Part shown: positions 18,783 to 27,486 of the stretch, piece after piece
Layout: every line of letters begins with the position of its first letter
Position numbering within the stretch: position 1 is the first letter of the stretch
Notes under the pieces: generated by a model
What the model saw: the letters and a program-made list of their open reading frames with translations, nothing else
The model's database searches: none
What the model was told of the DNA's origin: nothing
DNA from: Nocardia aurea
GTDB lineage: Bacteria > Actinomycetota > Actinomycetes > Mycobacteriales > Mycobacteriaceae
Direction of reading: 5' to 3'
DNA: 64,000 nt
Assembly (NCBI RefSeq): GCF_003123685.1
Contig: NZ_QCYJ01000131.1
Location: 1-64,000 of the forward strand
Program-made: the position numbers and the translations under genes

Positions 18783-19763
18783 TCAGCCGACTCGGACGCC
18801 CTCGGCGAGTCCCGGTTCGACCACCCGGAGCCCGTCCGCGACCGCGAGTCGGCGCAGATCCGCGGGGAATTCGCTGGTCCCGAGGGCCAGGATGGTCGGA
18901 CCGGCGCCGGAGACGGTCGCGGCGATTCCCGCGGCCCGCAGCCTGGCGATCCAGGCCGTCGTCAGTGGCAGCGCGGGCGCGCGCTGGGTCTGGTGCAATT
19001 TGTCGCAGGTCGCGGGCAGGAGCAGGTCGGGACGCTCGGTCAGCGCGACGACGGCAAGCGCCGCCCGGCTCACATTGAAGGCCGCGTCGGCGTGTGGCAC
19101 GGTCTCGGGCAGTAGACCGCGGGTGTGCGCGGTCGACGAACGCACCTCGGGGATCAGGACGACCGGGTGCAGCGACGCGTGCGGGTCGAGTCTCACCGCG
19201 CGGTACACCCGGCTGTGATCCGGCACATCCTCGCCTTCGGCCCCCGCTTCGGCGGCGGTTTCGGTCCAGGACACCACGATTCCGCCGAGCACACTTGCCG
19301 CCGCGTTATCCGGGTGGCCTTCGAATTCCGAGGCCAGCTGCACGAGGCGGGCCGGGTCGGTGGCCAGAGCCGGATCGAGCCGGGCGGCGAGGGCGCAGCC
19401 CGCGGCCAGTCCGCCGACCACGGCCGACGCCGAGGAGCCGAGTCCGCGCGAATGCGGAATCACATTGCGGCACACCACATCGAGACCGTCGGCCCAGACG
19501 CCCGCCGATTCGAGACCGCGCTCGATCGCCCGCACCACCAGATGCGAAGGGCCCCACGGCACGTCGTCGGCGCCCTCACCCTCGACCCGGATCGTGAGAC
19601 CGGATTCGGTGGTGCGCACCTCGATCTCGTCGTAGATGCCCAATGCCATACCGAGCGAGTCGAATCCGGGACCCAGATTGGCCGTCGATGCGGGGACCCG
19701 CGCGGTGACCGAGAGCCCGGCGGGCAGGGTCGCGGCCACCACTTGACTGTCGCGCGAATTCAA
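18783..19763 (-). CDS. thrB: Homoserine kinase
   Basis: Phosphorylates homoserine with ATP for threonine synthesis. The 326-residue GHMP kinase has the N-terminal VPASTANLGPGFDSLG motif, the ATP-binding PHSRGLGSSASAVVGG and the C-terminal VSGAGPTILAL. It begins one base after the thrC stop, so translation is probably coupled, and is the last gene of the argS-lysA-hom-thrC-thrB run. Confidence 0.96.
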   Translation of the reverse strand: MNSRDSQVVAATLPAGLSVTARVPASTANLGPGFDSLGMALGIYDEIEVRTTESGLTIRVEGEGADDVPWGPSHLVVRAIERGLESAGVWADGLDVVCRNVIPHSRGLGSSASAVVGGLAAGCALAARLDPALATDPARLVQLASEFEGHPDNAAASVLGGIVVSWTETAAEAGAEGEDVPDHSRVYRAVRLDPHASLHPVVLIPEVRSSTAHTRGLLPETVPHADAAFNVSRAALAVVALTERPDLLLPATCDKLHQTQRAPALPLTTAWIARLRAAGIAATVSGAGPTILALGTSEFPADLRRLAVADGLRVVEPGLAEGVRVG

Positions 19764-19764
19764 C

Positions 19765-20880
19765 TCAGGCCAGCTCGAGTTCGGCGGCGATGGCGACCGG
19801 ATCGACCGGAATCGCTTGTACCTGCGGCATTCCCAACAGCGCGGTATCGGGATCCTTCAGACCGTTACCCGTGACGGTGCACACGATGGTCAGCCCGGAG
19901 TCGAGCCAACCCTCCTTGTGCGCCGCGAGGACGCCCGCGACGCTGGCCGCGGACGCGGGTTCGACGAAGACGCCCTCCCGCGCGGCGACCAGGCGGTACG
20001 CCTCGAGGATCTCGTCGTCGGTGGCCGCCCGGAAAGCGCCGCCGGACTGTTCCTTGGCCTCGACCGCGCCGTTCCACGAGGCGGGCGCGCCGATCCGGAT
20101 GGCGGTCGCGATGGTCTCGGGATTCGAGACCGGTGCGCCGTTGACCAGCGGCGCGGCCCCGGCCGCCTGCACGCCGAGCATGCGCGGCAGACCGGTGGTG
20201 ATGTTGTCGGCGTAGTACTCGCGGTAACCGCGCCAGTAGGCGGTGATGTTGCCCGCGTTGCCGACGGGCAGCGCGTGCACGTCCGGCGCTCGACCGAGCA
20301 CGTCGCAGATTTCGAACGAGGCGGTCTTCTGCCCCTCGATCCGCGCCGGGTTCACCGAATTCACCAGCCCGACCTCGGGAAAGTCCGAGGTCACCTTGCG
20401 GGCCAGTTCGAGGCAGTCGTCGAAATTGCCGTCGACCTGGATGATCTTCGCGCCGAGCATGACGGCCTGGGCCAGTTTGCCCATCGCGATCTTGCCCTGC
20501 GGGATCAGCACCGCGCAGCTCATCCCGGCACGGGTGGCGTAGGCCGCCGCCGACGCCGAGGTGTTGCCGGTGGACGCGCACAGCACCGCCTTCTGGCCGC
20601 GGTACTTGGCGTCGGTCATCGCCATCGTCATGCCGCGGTCCTTGAAGGAACCGGTCGGATTCGCACCCTCGACCTTGAGGTACACCTCGCAGCCGGTCAG
20701 CTCGGACAGGTACGGCGCGGGCACCAACGGGGTGCCGCCCTCGAACAGGGTCACCGGCTCCCAGTCGGCCGCACCCCGCAGACGATCACGGTAGGCCGCG
20801 ATCAAACCAGGCCAGCGCGAATGCACGCCGGCTTGCGGGGCGATCGCCTTCCCGCCCTGCTGCCCGATACCGGTACTCAT
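19765..20880 (-). CDS. thrC: Threonine synthase
   Basis: A PLP enzyme that converts O-phosphohomoserine to threonine. The 371-residue product has the PLP lysine in GSFKDRGMTMA, the phosphate-binding LPVGNAGNITAYWRG and the substrate loop CASTGNTSASAAAYA. The length fits the short actinobacterial class. It overlaps hom by four bases. Confidence 0.97.
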   Translation of the reverse strand: MSTGIGQQGGKAIAPQAGVHSRWPGLIAAYRDRLRGAADWEPVTLFEGGTPLVPAPYLSELTGCEVYLKVEGANPTGSFKDRGMTMAMTDAKYRGQKAVLCASTGNTSASAAAYATRAGMSCAVLIPQGKIAMGKLAQAVMLGAKIIQVDGNFDDCLELARKVTSDFPEVGLVNSVNPARIEGQKTASFEICDVLGRAPDVHALPVGNAGNITAYWRGYREYYADNITTGLPRMLGVQAAGAAPLVNGAPVSNPETIATAIRIGAPASWNGAVEAKEQSGGAFRAATDDEILEAYRLVAAREGVFVEPASAASVAGVLAAHKEGWLDSGLTIVCTVTGNGLKDPDTALLGMPQVQAIPVDPVAIAAELELA

Positions 20881-22232
20881 TCCTCGGTGCCTTCCAATCT
20901 CAGAACGCTGGTCACATTGGTGACGGATGTCATCTCCGCGAGAGCGGCGACGGTATCCGCGAGCGCCGACTCCACCGCGTGATGGGTGACGACGACCAGG
21001 CGCGCACCCTCGCCGTGCCCTTCCTGGCGCACGGTGGAAATGCTGACGCCGTGGTTGGCGAATTCGCCCGCGACCTTCGCCAGGACCCCCGGGACATCTT
21101 CGACCTGGAGATTCACGTGGTAGCGAGTGGGCGTATCGCCGATCGGCGCGATCGGTAGCTCAGCATAAACCGATTCGCCGGGAGCGCGGCCACCGAAGAA
21201 TTTGTTCCTGGCCGCCATGACCAGATCGCCGAGTACCGCGGACGCGGTCGGAGCGCCGCCCGCGCCCTGACCATAGAACATGAGCCGTCCGGCGTTCTCC
21301 GCTTCCACCACGACGGCGTTGAACGCGCCGCTGACGGCGGCCAGCGGATGTTTGCGAGGAATGAGCGCCGGATAGACGCGCACCGAGATGCGCTCCTTGC
21401 CGCCCTCGGACGGGGTGGGCTCACCCGGTCCCGCGCCCACCCGCTCGCAGATGGCGAGGAGCTTGACCGTGCAATTCACCGCCGAGGCCGTTTCCAGGTC
21501 CTCGGCGCTGATCTTCGAGATGCCCTCGCGGTAGACGTCGGCGGCGGTGACCCGGGTGTGGAAAGCCAGCGAGGCCAGGATCGCGGCCTTGGCCGCGGCG
21601 TCGTAGCCCTCGACATCGGCCGTCGGATCGGCTTCGGCGTAACCGAGGCGGGTGGCCTCGGCCAGCGTCGCCGAATAGTCGGCGCCGGTCTCGTCCATCG
21701 CGGAGAGGATGAAATTGGTGGTGCCGTTGACGATGCCGACGACCCGGTTCACCCGGTCACCCGACAGCGACTGGATCAGCGGACGCACCACCGGGATCGC
21801 ACCGGCGACGGCGGCCTCGAAGTAGAGGTCGGCGCGGTTGCGTTCGGCGGCCGCGGCGAGTTCGCCGGTGTAGTCGGCGAGCAGCGCCTTGTTCGCGGTC
21901 ACCACGGATTTGCCCGCGTTCAGCGCGGCGAGGATGAGGCGACGGGCCGGGTCGATACCGCCGACCACCTCGACCACGAGGTCGACGTCGTCGCGGGCGA
22001 CGAGCGCGTCCGCGTCGGTGGTGAGCAGTTCGGCGGGCAGCCCGCGATCCTTGGCGAGATCGCGCACGGCGACACCGCGCAGCACCACCGGCGCGCCCAC
22101 GCGCGAGCGCAGGTCCTCGGCGTGGTCGCGCAGAATCCGCACCACCTCGGTGCCGACATTGCCCATACCGAGGACAGCGACGCCGAGCGGTCGATCCGCT
22201 CCCCAGTTACCGTTCTTGGCCACTGCGGTCAT
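20877..22232 (-). CDS. hom: Homoserine dehydrogenase with ACT domain
   Basis: Reduces aspartate semialdehyde to homoserine, the branch point toward threonine and methionine. The 451-residue product has the N-terminal nucleotide fold GVAVLGMGNVGTEVVRIL and the catalytic region KSVVTANKALLADYTGE. A C-terminal ACT domain (VEDVPGVLAKVAGEFANHG) is the site of threonine feedback in homologues. It overlaps lysA and thrC by four bases each. Confidence 0.97.
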   Translation of the reverse strand: MTAVAKNGNWGADRPLGVAVLGMGNVGTEVVRILRDHAEDLRSRVGAPVVLRGVAVRDLAKDRGLPAELLTTDADALVARDDVDLVVEVVGGIDPARRLILAALNAGKSVVTANKALLADYTGELAAAAERNRADLYFEAAVAGAIPVVRPLIQSLSGDRVNRVVGIVNGTTNFILSAMDETGADYSATLAEATRLGYAEADPTADVEGYDAAAKAAILASLAFHTRVTAADVYREGISKISAEDLETASAVNCTVKLLAICERVGAGPGEPTPSEGGKERISVRVYPALIPRKHPLAAVSGAFNAVVVEAENAGRLMFYGQGAGGAPTASAVLGDLVMAARNKFFGGRAPGESVYAELPIAPIGDTPTRYHVNLQVEDVPGVLAKVAGEFANHGVSISTVRQEGHGEGARLVVVTHHAVESALADTVAALAEMTSVTNVTSVLRLEGTEE

Positions 22233-23653
22233 GACTGTTGCACCTCCAGGCTGAGCAGATCTGCGACCGTTTCCCGGCGCAGGATCAGCCGCGGCTGACC
22301 GTCACGGACGGCGACGACCGCCGGGCGGGTCAACTGGTTGTAGCGGCTGGACATCGAGTAGCAGTACGCGCCGGTGGCGGCCACCGCGATCAGGTCGCCC
22401 GGGCCGACGTCGGCGGGCATCCAGGTGTCACGAATGACGATATCGCCGCTCTCGCAATGTTTTCCGACCACGCGTGCGACGACCGGCTGGGCATCCGACG
22501 AGCGCGAGACCAGTCGGCAGTCGTAGTCCGCTTGATACAGCGCGGGGCGGATGTTGTCGCTCATGCCGCCGTCCACGCTGACATAGCGCCTGCGCAGTCC
22601 GCCGTCGAGGGAGACATCCTTGGTGGTGCCGACCTCGTAGAGGGTGACCGTGCCGGGACCGGCGATGGCGCGACCCGGTTCGACCGCGATCTTCGGCGTC
22701 GGCAGGCCCGCGTACGCGGCTTCCGCTTCGACGAGCCCGCGCAGTTTGGCCGCGAACTCGTCCAGCGGCGGCGGATTGTCGTTGGGCAGGTACGAAATAC
22801 CCAGTCCGCCACCGAGGTCCAGAATCGAGATCTGCGCCGTGCGTTCCGCGCCGAATTTGTCGATGGCGTCACGCAGCAGGCCGAGCATGCGCCGCGCCGC
22901 GATCTCGAATCCGTCGATCTCGAAGATCTGCGATCCGATATGACTGTGCAGGCCGACCAGTCGCAGGTTCTTCGCCTCGAAGACCAGCGCGAGCGCCTCC
23001 ATCGCGTCGCCGCCCGCGATCGAGAAGCCGAACTTCTGATCCTCGTGCGCGGTCGAGATGTATTCGTGGGTGTGGGCTTCCACGCCGACGGTGACGCGCA
23101 CCAGCACGTCCTGCACCACCCCAGCCGCGCCCGCGACCGCCTCGAGACGCTCGATCTCGATCAGCGAGTCGACCACCACGTGGCCGACACCGGCGCGCAC
23201 CGCCGTTTCCAGCTCGTCCACCGATTTGTTGTTGCCGTGCAACGCGATTCGCTTCGCGGGGAAGCCCGCGTGCAGGGCGATCGCCAGCTCGCCGCCGGAG
23301 CAGACGTCCAGCGACAGGCCCTCGTCGCGGATCCAGCGGGCGATCTCGCCGCACAGGAATGCCTTGGAGGCGTAGTGCACCCGCGCGTCGAGCCCGAAGG
23401 CGCGCACCATATCCCGGCAGCGGGAGCGGAAATCGTCCTCGTCGACGACGAACAGCGGGGTTCCGTACTCGGCGGCCAGATCCCGCACCGGCACGCCTGC
23501 GAACCGCACCGCGCCGTCGTCGTCACGGGAGGCGTTGCGGGGCCAGACGTTCGCGGGCAGGTCGATCATCTGCCCCGGATCCGAAGGCCGCTCGGCCAGA
23601 TTCGGGGCGTGCGGGATTTCGGCGTGCCGGGGACCGGCGGGATGAGCACTCAC
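22229..23653 (-). CDS. lysA: Diaminopimelate decarboxylase
   Basis: A PLP enzyme for the last step of lysine synthesis; its substrate is also a peptidoglycan precursor. The 474-residue product has the PLP-lysine segment VHYASKAFLCGE, the GLHSHIGSQIF loop, EPGRAIAGPGT and the active-site CESGD. The GTG at 23653 was preferred because it lies just downstream of argS with AAGGAAG ahead of it. An upstream start would overlap argS. Confidence 0.95.
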   Translation of the reverse strand: MSAHPAGPRHAEIPHAPNLAERPSDPGQMIDLPANVWPRNASRDDDGAVRFAGVPVRDLAAEYGTPLFVVDEDDFRSRCRDMVRAFGLDARVHYASKAFLCGEIARWIRDEGLSLDVCSGGELAIALHAGFPAKRIALHGNNKSVDELETAVRAGVGHVVVDSLIEIERLEAVAGAAGVVQDVLVRVTVGVEAHTHEYISTAHEDQKFGFSIAGGDAMEALALVFEAKNLRLVGLHSHIGSQIFEIDGFEIAARRMLGLLRDAIDKFGAERTAQISILDLGGGLGISYLPNDNPPPLDEFAAKLRGLVEAEAAYAGLPTPKIAVEPGRAIAGPGTVTLYEVGTTKDVSLDGGLRRRYVSVDGGMSDNIRPALYQADYDCRLVSRSSDAQPVVARVVGKHCESGDIVIRDTWMPADVGPGDLIAVAATGAYCYSMSSRYNQLTRPAVVAVRDGQPRLILRRETVADLLSLEVQQS

Positions 23654-23708
23654 CGTGCTTCCTTCCTGAGATCGGCGAGCGCGCACGCGCGACTCGACAG
23701 TGACGCAC

Positions 23709-25367
23709 TCACATTCGCTCCGGCGCGCTGACACCCAGCAGTCCGAGGCCGTTCGCCAGCACCTGACGGGTCGCTTTGACCAGTTCGAGCCGCGCGGCGT
23801 TGAGCGCGCTGACCGGCTCCTCCCCCCGGGGCAGCACCCGCATGTCGTCGTCGGACTGGAAGGGGTGATAGGCCCCGGCCAGTTCCTCCAGGTAGCGCAC
23901 GACCCGGTGCGGTTCGCGCATCTCGGCGGCGCTGGTCACCACGCGCGGGTATTCCCCGATGGTGCGAATCAGCTCACCCTCCCGATCCGAACTCATCAGC
24001 GCGAAATCCGGTGCGACGGAGGGGAAATCGAAGGCGGAAGCGTTGTCGATGATGCGGCAGGTGCGCGCGTGCGCGTACTGGACGTAATAGATCGGATTCT
24101 CGTTGTTCTGTTTGGTCCACAGGTCCAGATCGATATCGATACCGGAGTTGACCGACGAACGAACCAGCGAATAGCGCGCGGCGTCGACGCCGATCGCCTC
24201 GACCAGGTCGTCGAGTGTGACGACGGTGCCCGCGCGCTTGCTCATCCGCACGGCCACACCGTCTTTCACCAGATTCACCATCTGGCCGATGAGCACCTCG
24301 ACGGTGTCGGGGTTGTCGCCGAACGCGGCCGCGGCGGCCTTGAGCCTGCCGATGTATCCGTGATGATCGGCGCCGAGCATGTAGATGCACAGATCGAAGC
24401 CGCGGGCCCGCTTGTTCTGGAAGTAGGCGATATCACCGGCGATATAGGCGGAGGTGCCGTCGCTCTTGATGACGACACGGTCCTTGTCGTCGCCGTATTC
24501 GGTGCTGGCGATCCACCAGGCGCCGTCCTTCTCGTACAGATTGCCCGAGGCCTTCAACTCCTCAACGGCCTTCTCGACCGCGCCGGAGGCGAACAGCGAA
24601 CTCTCGTTGAAGTACACGTCGAAATCGGTGCCGAAATCGTGCAGGGTCTGTTTGATGTGGGTGAACATCAACTCGACGCCCTCGCGCCGGAACAGCTCGT
24701 GACGCTGCGGCTCCGGCAGGGTCAGCGCGTCCGGATGCTCGGCGAGCAGCGTCGCGGCGATCTCGTTGATGTAGGCGCCCGCGTAACCGTCCTGCGGGGT
24801 CGGCGCGCCGGTGGCGGCGGCGACGAGCGAGTTCGCGAACCTGTCGATCTGCGCGCCGTTGTCGTTGAAGTAGTACTCGCGGGTGACATCGCCGCCCTGC
24901 GCGGCCAGGATGCGGCCGAGAGCGTCGCCGACCGACGCCCACCGGGTACCGCCGAGGTGGATCGGACCGGTCGGATTCGCGGAGACGAATTCCAGATTGA
25001 TCGCGGTACCGGCCAGCGCGTCGCCGGTGCCGTACGCCGTGCCCGCGGCCAGCACCTTCGACACGATCGCACCCTGCGCGGCGGCGGCGAGACGGATATT
25101 GAGGAAGCCGGGACCGGCGACCTCGGCCGAGGCGATATCGTCCGCGGCGGCCAGCGCTTCGGCCAGCCAGCCCGCCAGCTCCCTCGGGTTCGCGCCCGCC
25201 TTCTTCCCGACCTGAAGCGCCACATTCGTGGCATAGTCACCGTGTTCCGGATTACGCGGACGCTCGACAGTGACCTCGTCGGGGAGGACCTGGGGGTCCA
25301 GTCCACGTTCGGCGAGCACCTTCGCGGCGATCGCACGGAGGAGGTCTGCAAGGTCAGCTGGAGTCAC
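23709..25367 (-). CDS. argS: Arginyl-tRNA synthetase
   Basis: Charges tRNA-Arg with arginine. The 552-residue class I synthetase has the N-terminal Add-1 domain and the HIGH-like motif NPTGPIHLGG near residue 137. The KMSKS-like motif is RMSKRAGTVVTL near residue 377, and a C-terminal anticodon-binding domain follows. It heads the operon that continues with lysA, hom, thrC and thrB, the gene order seen in mycobacteria. Confidence 0.97.
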   Translation of the reverse strand: MTPADLADLLRAIAAKVLAERGLDPQVLPDEVTVERPRNPEHGDYATNVALQVGKKAGANPRELAGWLAEALAAADDIASAEVAGPGFLNIRLAAAAQGAIVSKVLAAGTAYGTGDALAGTAINLEFVSANPTGPIHLGGTRWASVGDALGRILAAQGGDVTREYYFNDNGAQIDRFANSLVAAATGAPTPQDGYAGAYINEIAATLLAEHPDALTLPEPQRHELFRREGVELMFTHIKQTLHDFGTDFDVYFNESSLFASGAVEKAVEELKASGNLYEKDGAWWIASTEYGDDKDRVVIKSDGTSAYIAGDIAYFQNKRARGFDLCIYMLGADHHGYIGRLKAAAAAFGDNPDTVEVLIGQMVNLVKDGVAVRMSKRAGTVVTLDDLVEAIGVDAARYSLVRSSVNSGIDIDLDLWTKQNNENPIYYVQYAHARTCRIIDNASAFDFPSVAPDFALMSSDREGELIRTIGEYPRVVTSAAEMREPHRVVRYLEELAGAYHPFQSDDDMRVLPRGEEPVSALNAARLELVKATRQVLANGLGLLGVSAPERM

Positions 25368-25459
25368 GAGTCTCTATCCTATGGTCTGGGCAGGTGAACA
25401 CCTTCGGGTGGGCACCACGCAGCACAGCGCAATCATCACGTCGAGAGAGCACACGAGCG

Positions 25460-26356
25460 ATGCCGAGTAGCAATGCCTCGAAGTCGGCCAAGGCCGTCCG
25501 AGCCGCAGGGAAGGGCTCGCCCTCCCTCAAAAAAGGGGGCGGCGGCAAGAGCCGGCTTCCGGGGAAGCGCCAGATCCCGTGGATGGCCATCGGCGGGGCC
25601 GTGGTGATCATCGCATTGATCGGCGCCCTGGCATACAGCCTGGTCCCGAAATACCGCGACCAAGCCGACCTGGAGAAATTCACGCCGAGCGCGCAGAAGA
25701 AGGACCCCTCCGACCAGATCGAGGGTGTGCTGAAGAAGGACTACGCGCAGGGCGCGGGCAAGCATGTGGAGCCGACCCAGCGGGTGGCCTACGACCAGAC
25801 CCCGCCCTTCGGCGGACCCCACGATTCGGCGTGGGCGGCGTGCACCGGTGTCGTCTACAGCAAGGCGATCCGTTCCGAGAACGCCGTGCACTCGCTCGAA
25901 CACGGCGCGGTCTGGATCGCCTACAACCCTGACAAGGTCGACGCCGCGGGCGTCGAGACGTTGAGCAAGAAGGTCGAGGGCAAGGCCTACACGCTGATGT
26001 CGCCCTACCCGGGACTCGACAAGGCGATCTCGTTGCAGTCCTGGGGTCACCAGCTGAAACTGGACAGCCCCGACGACAAGCGGATCAACCAGTTCATCAC
26101 CGCGCTGCGCCAGAACCCCTACGGCGTGTACCCCGAGGTCGGCGCCGACTGCTCCAATCCGTACTTCGACCGCGAGAACCCGTCGCCGTTCGATCCGTCA
26201 CCCGTAGGCCCCGACGCGGTGCCGATGGACGGGTCGGGCATCGTCACCGATCCGGCGGAGCTGAGCGGTAGCGGCGGGGTTCCCGCGATGCCGAACATCC
26301 CCGGCGTGCCGTCGTTGCCGACCGGTCTCGCGCCCGCTCCGGTACCTGGACAGTAG
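25460..26356 (+). CDS. DUF3105 membrane-anchored protein
   Basis: A 298-residue protein with a basic Lys/Ser-rich N-terminus, one membrane helix (about residues 38-58) and an outer domain. That domain has the DUF3105 features PPFGGPHDSAWAACTGVV and ENAVHSLEHGAVWIAYNPD, with conserved His residues. The tail is Pro-rich. Function is unknown. It shares its TAG stop with the GTG start of the downstream DUF305 gene. The ATG at 25460 was chosen over 25394 because the earlier frame has no ribosome-binding site or conserved sequence. Confidence 0.88.
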   Translation: MPSSNASKSAKAVRAAGKGSPSLKKGGGGKSRLPGKRQIPWMAIGGAVVIIALIGALAYSLVPKYRDQADLEKFTPSAQKKDPSDQIEGVLKKDYAQGAGKHVEPTQRVAYDQTPPFGGPHDSAWAACTGVVYSKAIRSENAVHSLEHGAVWIAYNPDKVDAAGVETLSKKVEGKAYTLMSPYPGLDKAISLQSWGHQLKLDSPDDKRINQFITALRQNPYGVYPEVGADCSNPYFDRENPSPFDPSPVGPDAVPMDGSGIVTDPAELSGSGGVPAMPNIPGVPSLPTGLAPAPVPGQ

Positions 26357-27213
26357 TGGGACCGTCGCCCGCGTCTCCCGGATCGGAGTCTTTCGGGTCC
26401 GATCCGGAAGAACCCACGGCCCTGGCTTCGTCCGCACCCCACACCTCGGGCGATTCGATCGGCGAACCCGCCGAATCAGCGGACGTTTCCGCCACCGCGT
26501 CGAATCTCGGCGACCAGGAACCATCCGAAGACGGATTCGGCGCTCAGTTCCGCACCCAGCGGACCGCGCTGCTGATCATCGGCGCGATCGGCGCCATCCT
26601 CATCGGCTTCGCCATCGGCACCCTGGCCCGCATCCCGCTCGACGGTTCCTCCGAACCGGACCCGGGAACCGTCGACGTCGGCTTCACCCAGGACATGTCG
26701 GCCCATCACGCGCAAGCGGTCGAGATGGCGGGCATCGCCCTGATGCGTTCCACCGATGCCGACGTGCGCAGGCTCGCCTACGACATCATGACCACCCAGC
26801 AGGCCCAGATCGGTCGCATGCAGGGCTGGCTCCAACTCTGGGGCAAACCCTCGCAGGGCCTCGACGGCTACATGGGCTGGATGACCGAGACCCGCGGCAG
26901 CGGTCACGACCACGGCGGCACCGACAACCACGGCATGAACGGCCCCACGTCGACCATGCCGGGCATGGCCACCGCCGCCGAACTCGCCGCCCTGCGCCAG
27001 GCCACCCCCGCCGAGTTGGATCCGATGTTCCTGCGACTCATGCTGCGCCACCATCAAGGCGGTCTCACCATGATCGAATACGCCGCCGATCACGCCGAAA
27101 CGACCGCCGTGCGCACCCTCGCGGCGGGAATGGCCGCCAGCCAGAAGAACGAATCCCAACTCCTCACCACCCTGCTGACCGCTCGCGGCGGTGCCCCCCT
27201 CCCCCTCAACTGA
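26356..27213 (+). CDS. DUF305 membrane-anchored His/Met-rich protein
   Basis: A 285-residue protein with an acidic, Ser/Pro-rich cytoplasmic N-terminus, one membrane helix (about residues 72-92) and a four-helix DUF305 domain. The domain carries the conserved MSAHHAQAVEMAGIALM and MLRHHQGGLTMIEYA. Between them lies a loop rich in Gly, His, Asp and Met (GSGHDHGGTDNHGMNG), suggestive of metal binding, possibly copper. DUF305 proteins are often linked to copper handling, but no function is proven here. It starts with GTG and is coupled to the upstream DUF3105 gene. Confidence 0.88.
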   Translation: MGPSPASPGSESFGSDPEEPTALASSAPHTSGDSIGEPAESADVSATASNLGDQEPSEDGFGAQFRTQRTALLIIGAIGAILIGFAIGTLARIPLDGSSEPDPGTVDVGFTQDMSAHHAQAVEMAGIALMRSTDADVRRLAYDIMTTQQAQIGRMQGWLQLWGKPSQGLDGYMGWMTETRGSGHDHGGTDNHGMNGPTSTMPGMATAAELAALRQATPAELDPMFLRLMLRHHQGGLTMIEYAADHAETTAVRTLAAGMAASQKNESQLLTTLLTARGGAPLPLN

Positions 27214-27319
27214 CACCCCAAATCCCCCGGCCCCACCTACTTTTTGGCGGACAGCACCCGATGCGATACGCTTTCCCCGCCCGATCGGACGGCTGATCCC
27301 CCCGATCGAGAACTATCCC

Positions 27320-27392
27320 GCCCTCGTAGCTCAGGGGATAGAGCGTCTGCCTCCGGAGCAGAAGGCCGCAGGTTCGAATCCTGCCGAGGGCA
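27320..27392 (+). tRNA. tRNA-Arg (anticodon CCG)
   Basis: A 73-base cloverleaf with acceptor stem GCCCTCG/CGAGGGC, a D-arm containing AGCTCAGGGGATAGAGC, anticodon loop CTCCGGA (anticodon CCG, reading CGG codons), T-loop TTCGAAT and discriminator A. The terminal CCA is not encoded. Confidence 0.95.
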
Positions 27393-27400
27393 CCGAAGAC

Positions 27401-27439
27401 AAAGGCTCCGCACCAGCACGAACGCTGGCCGGAGCCTTT
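27401..27439. terminator. Terminator between tRNA-Arg and the convergent sulfatase gene
   Basis: A perfect 10-bp stem, AAAGGCTCCG (27401-27410) with CGGAGCCTTT (27430-27439), followed on the plus strand by CTCGTTGTTT. It starts nine bases after the tRNA. It is placed to serve the tRNA and possibly the convergent gene that stops at 27487. Confidence 0.75.
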
Positions 27440-27486
27440 CTCGTTGTTTACCGCCGACGCGCATTCGGTCCGGTGTGGGCCCTGGG

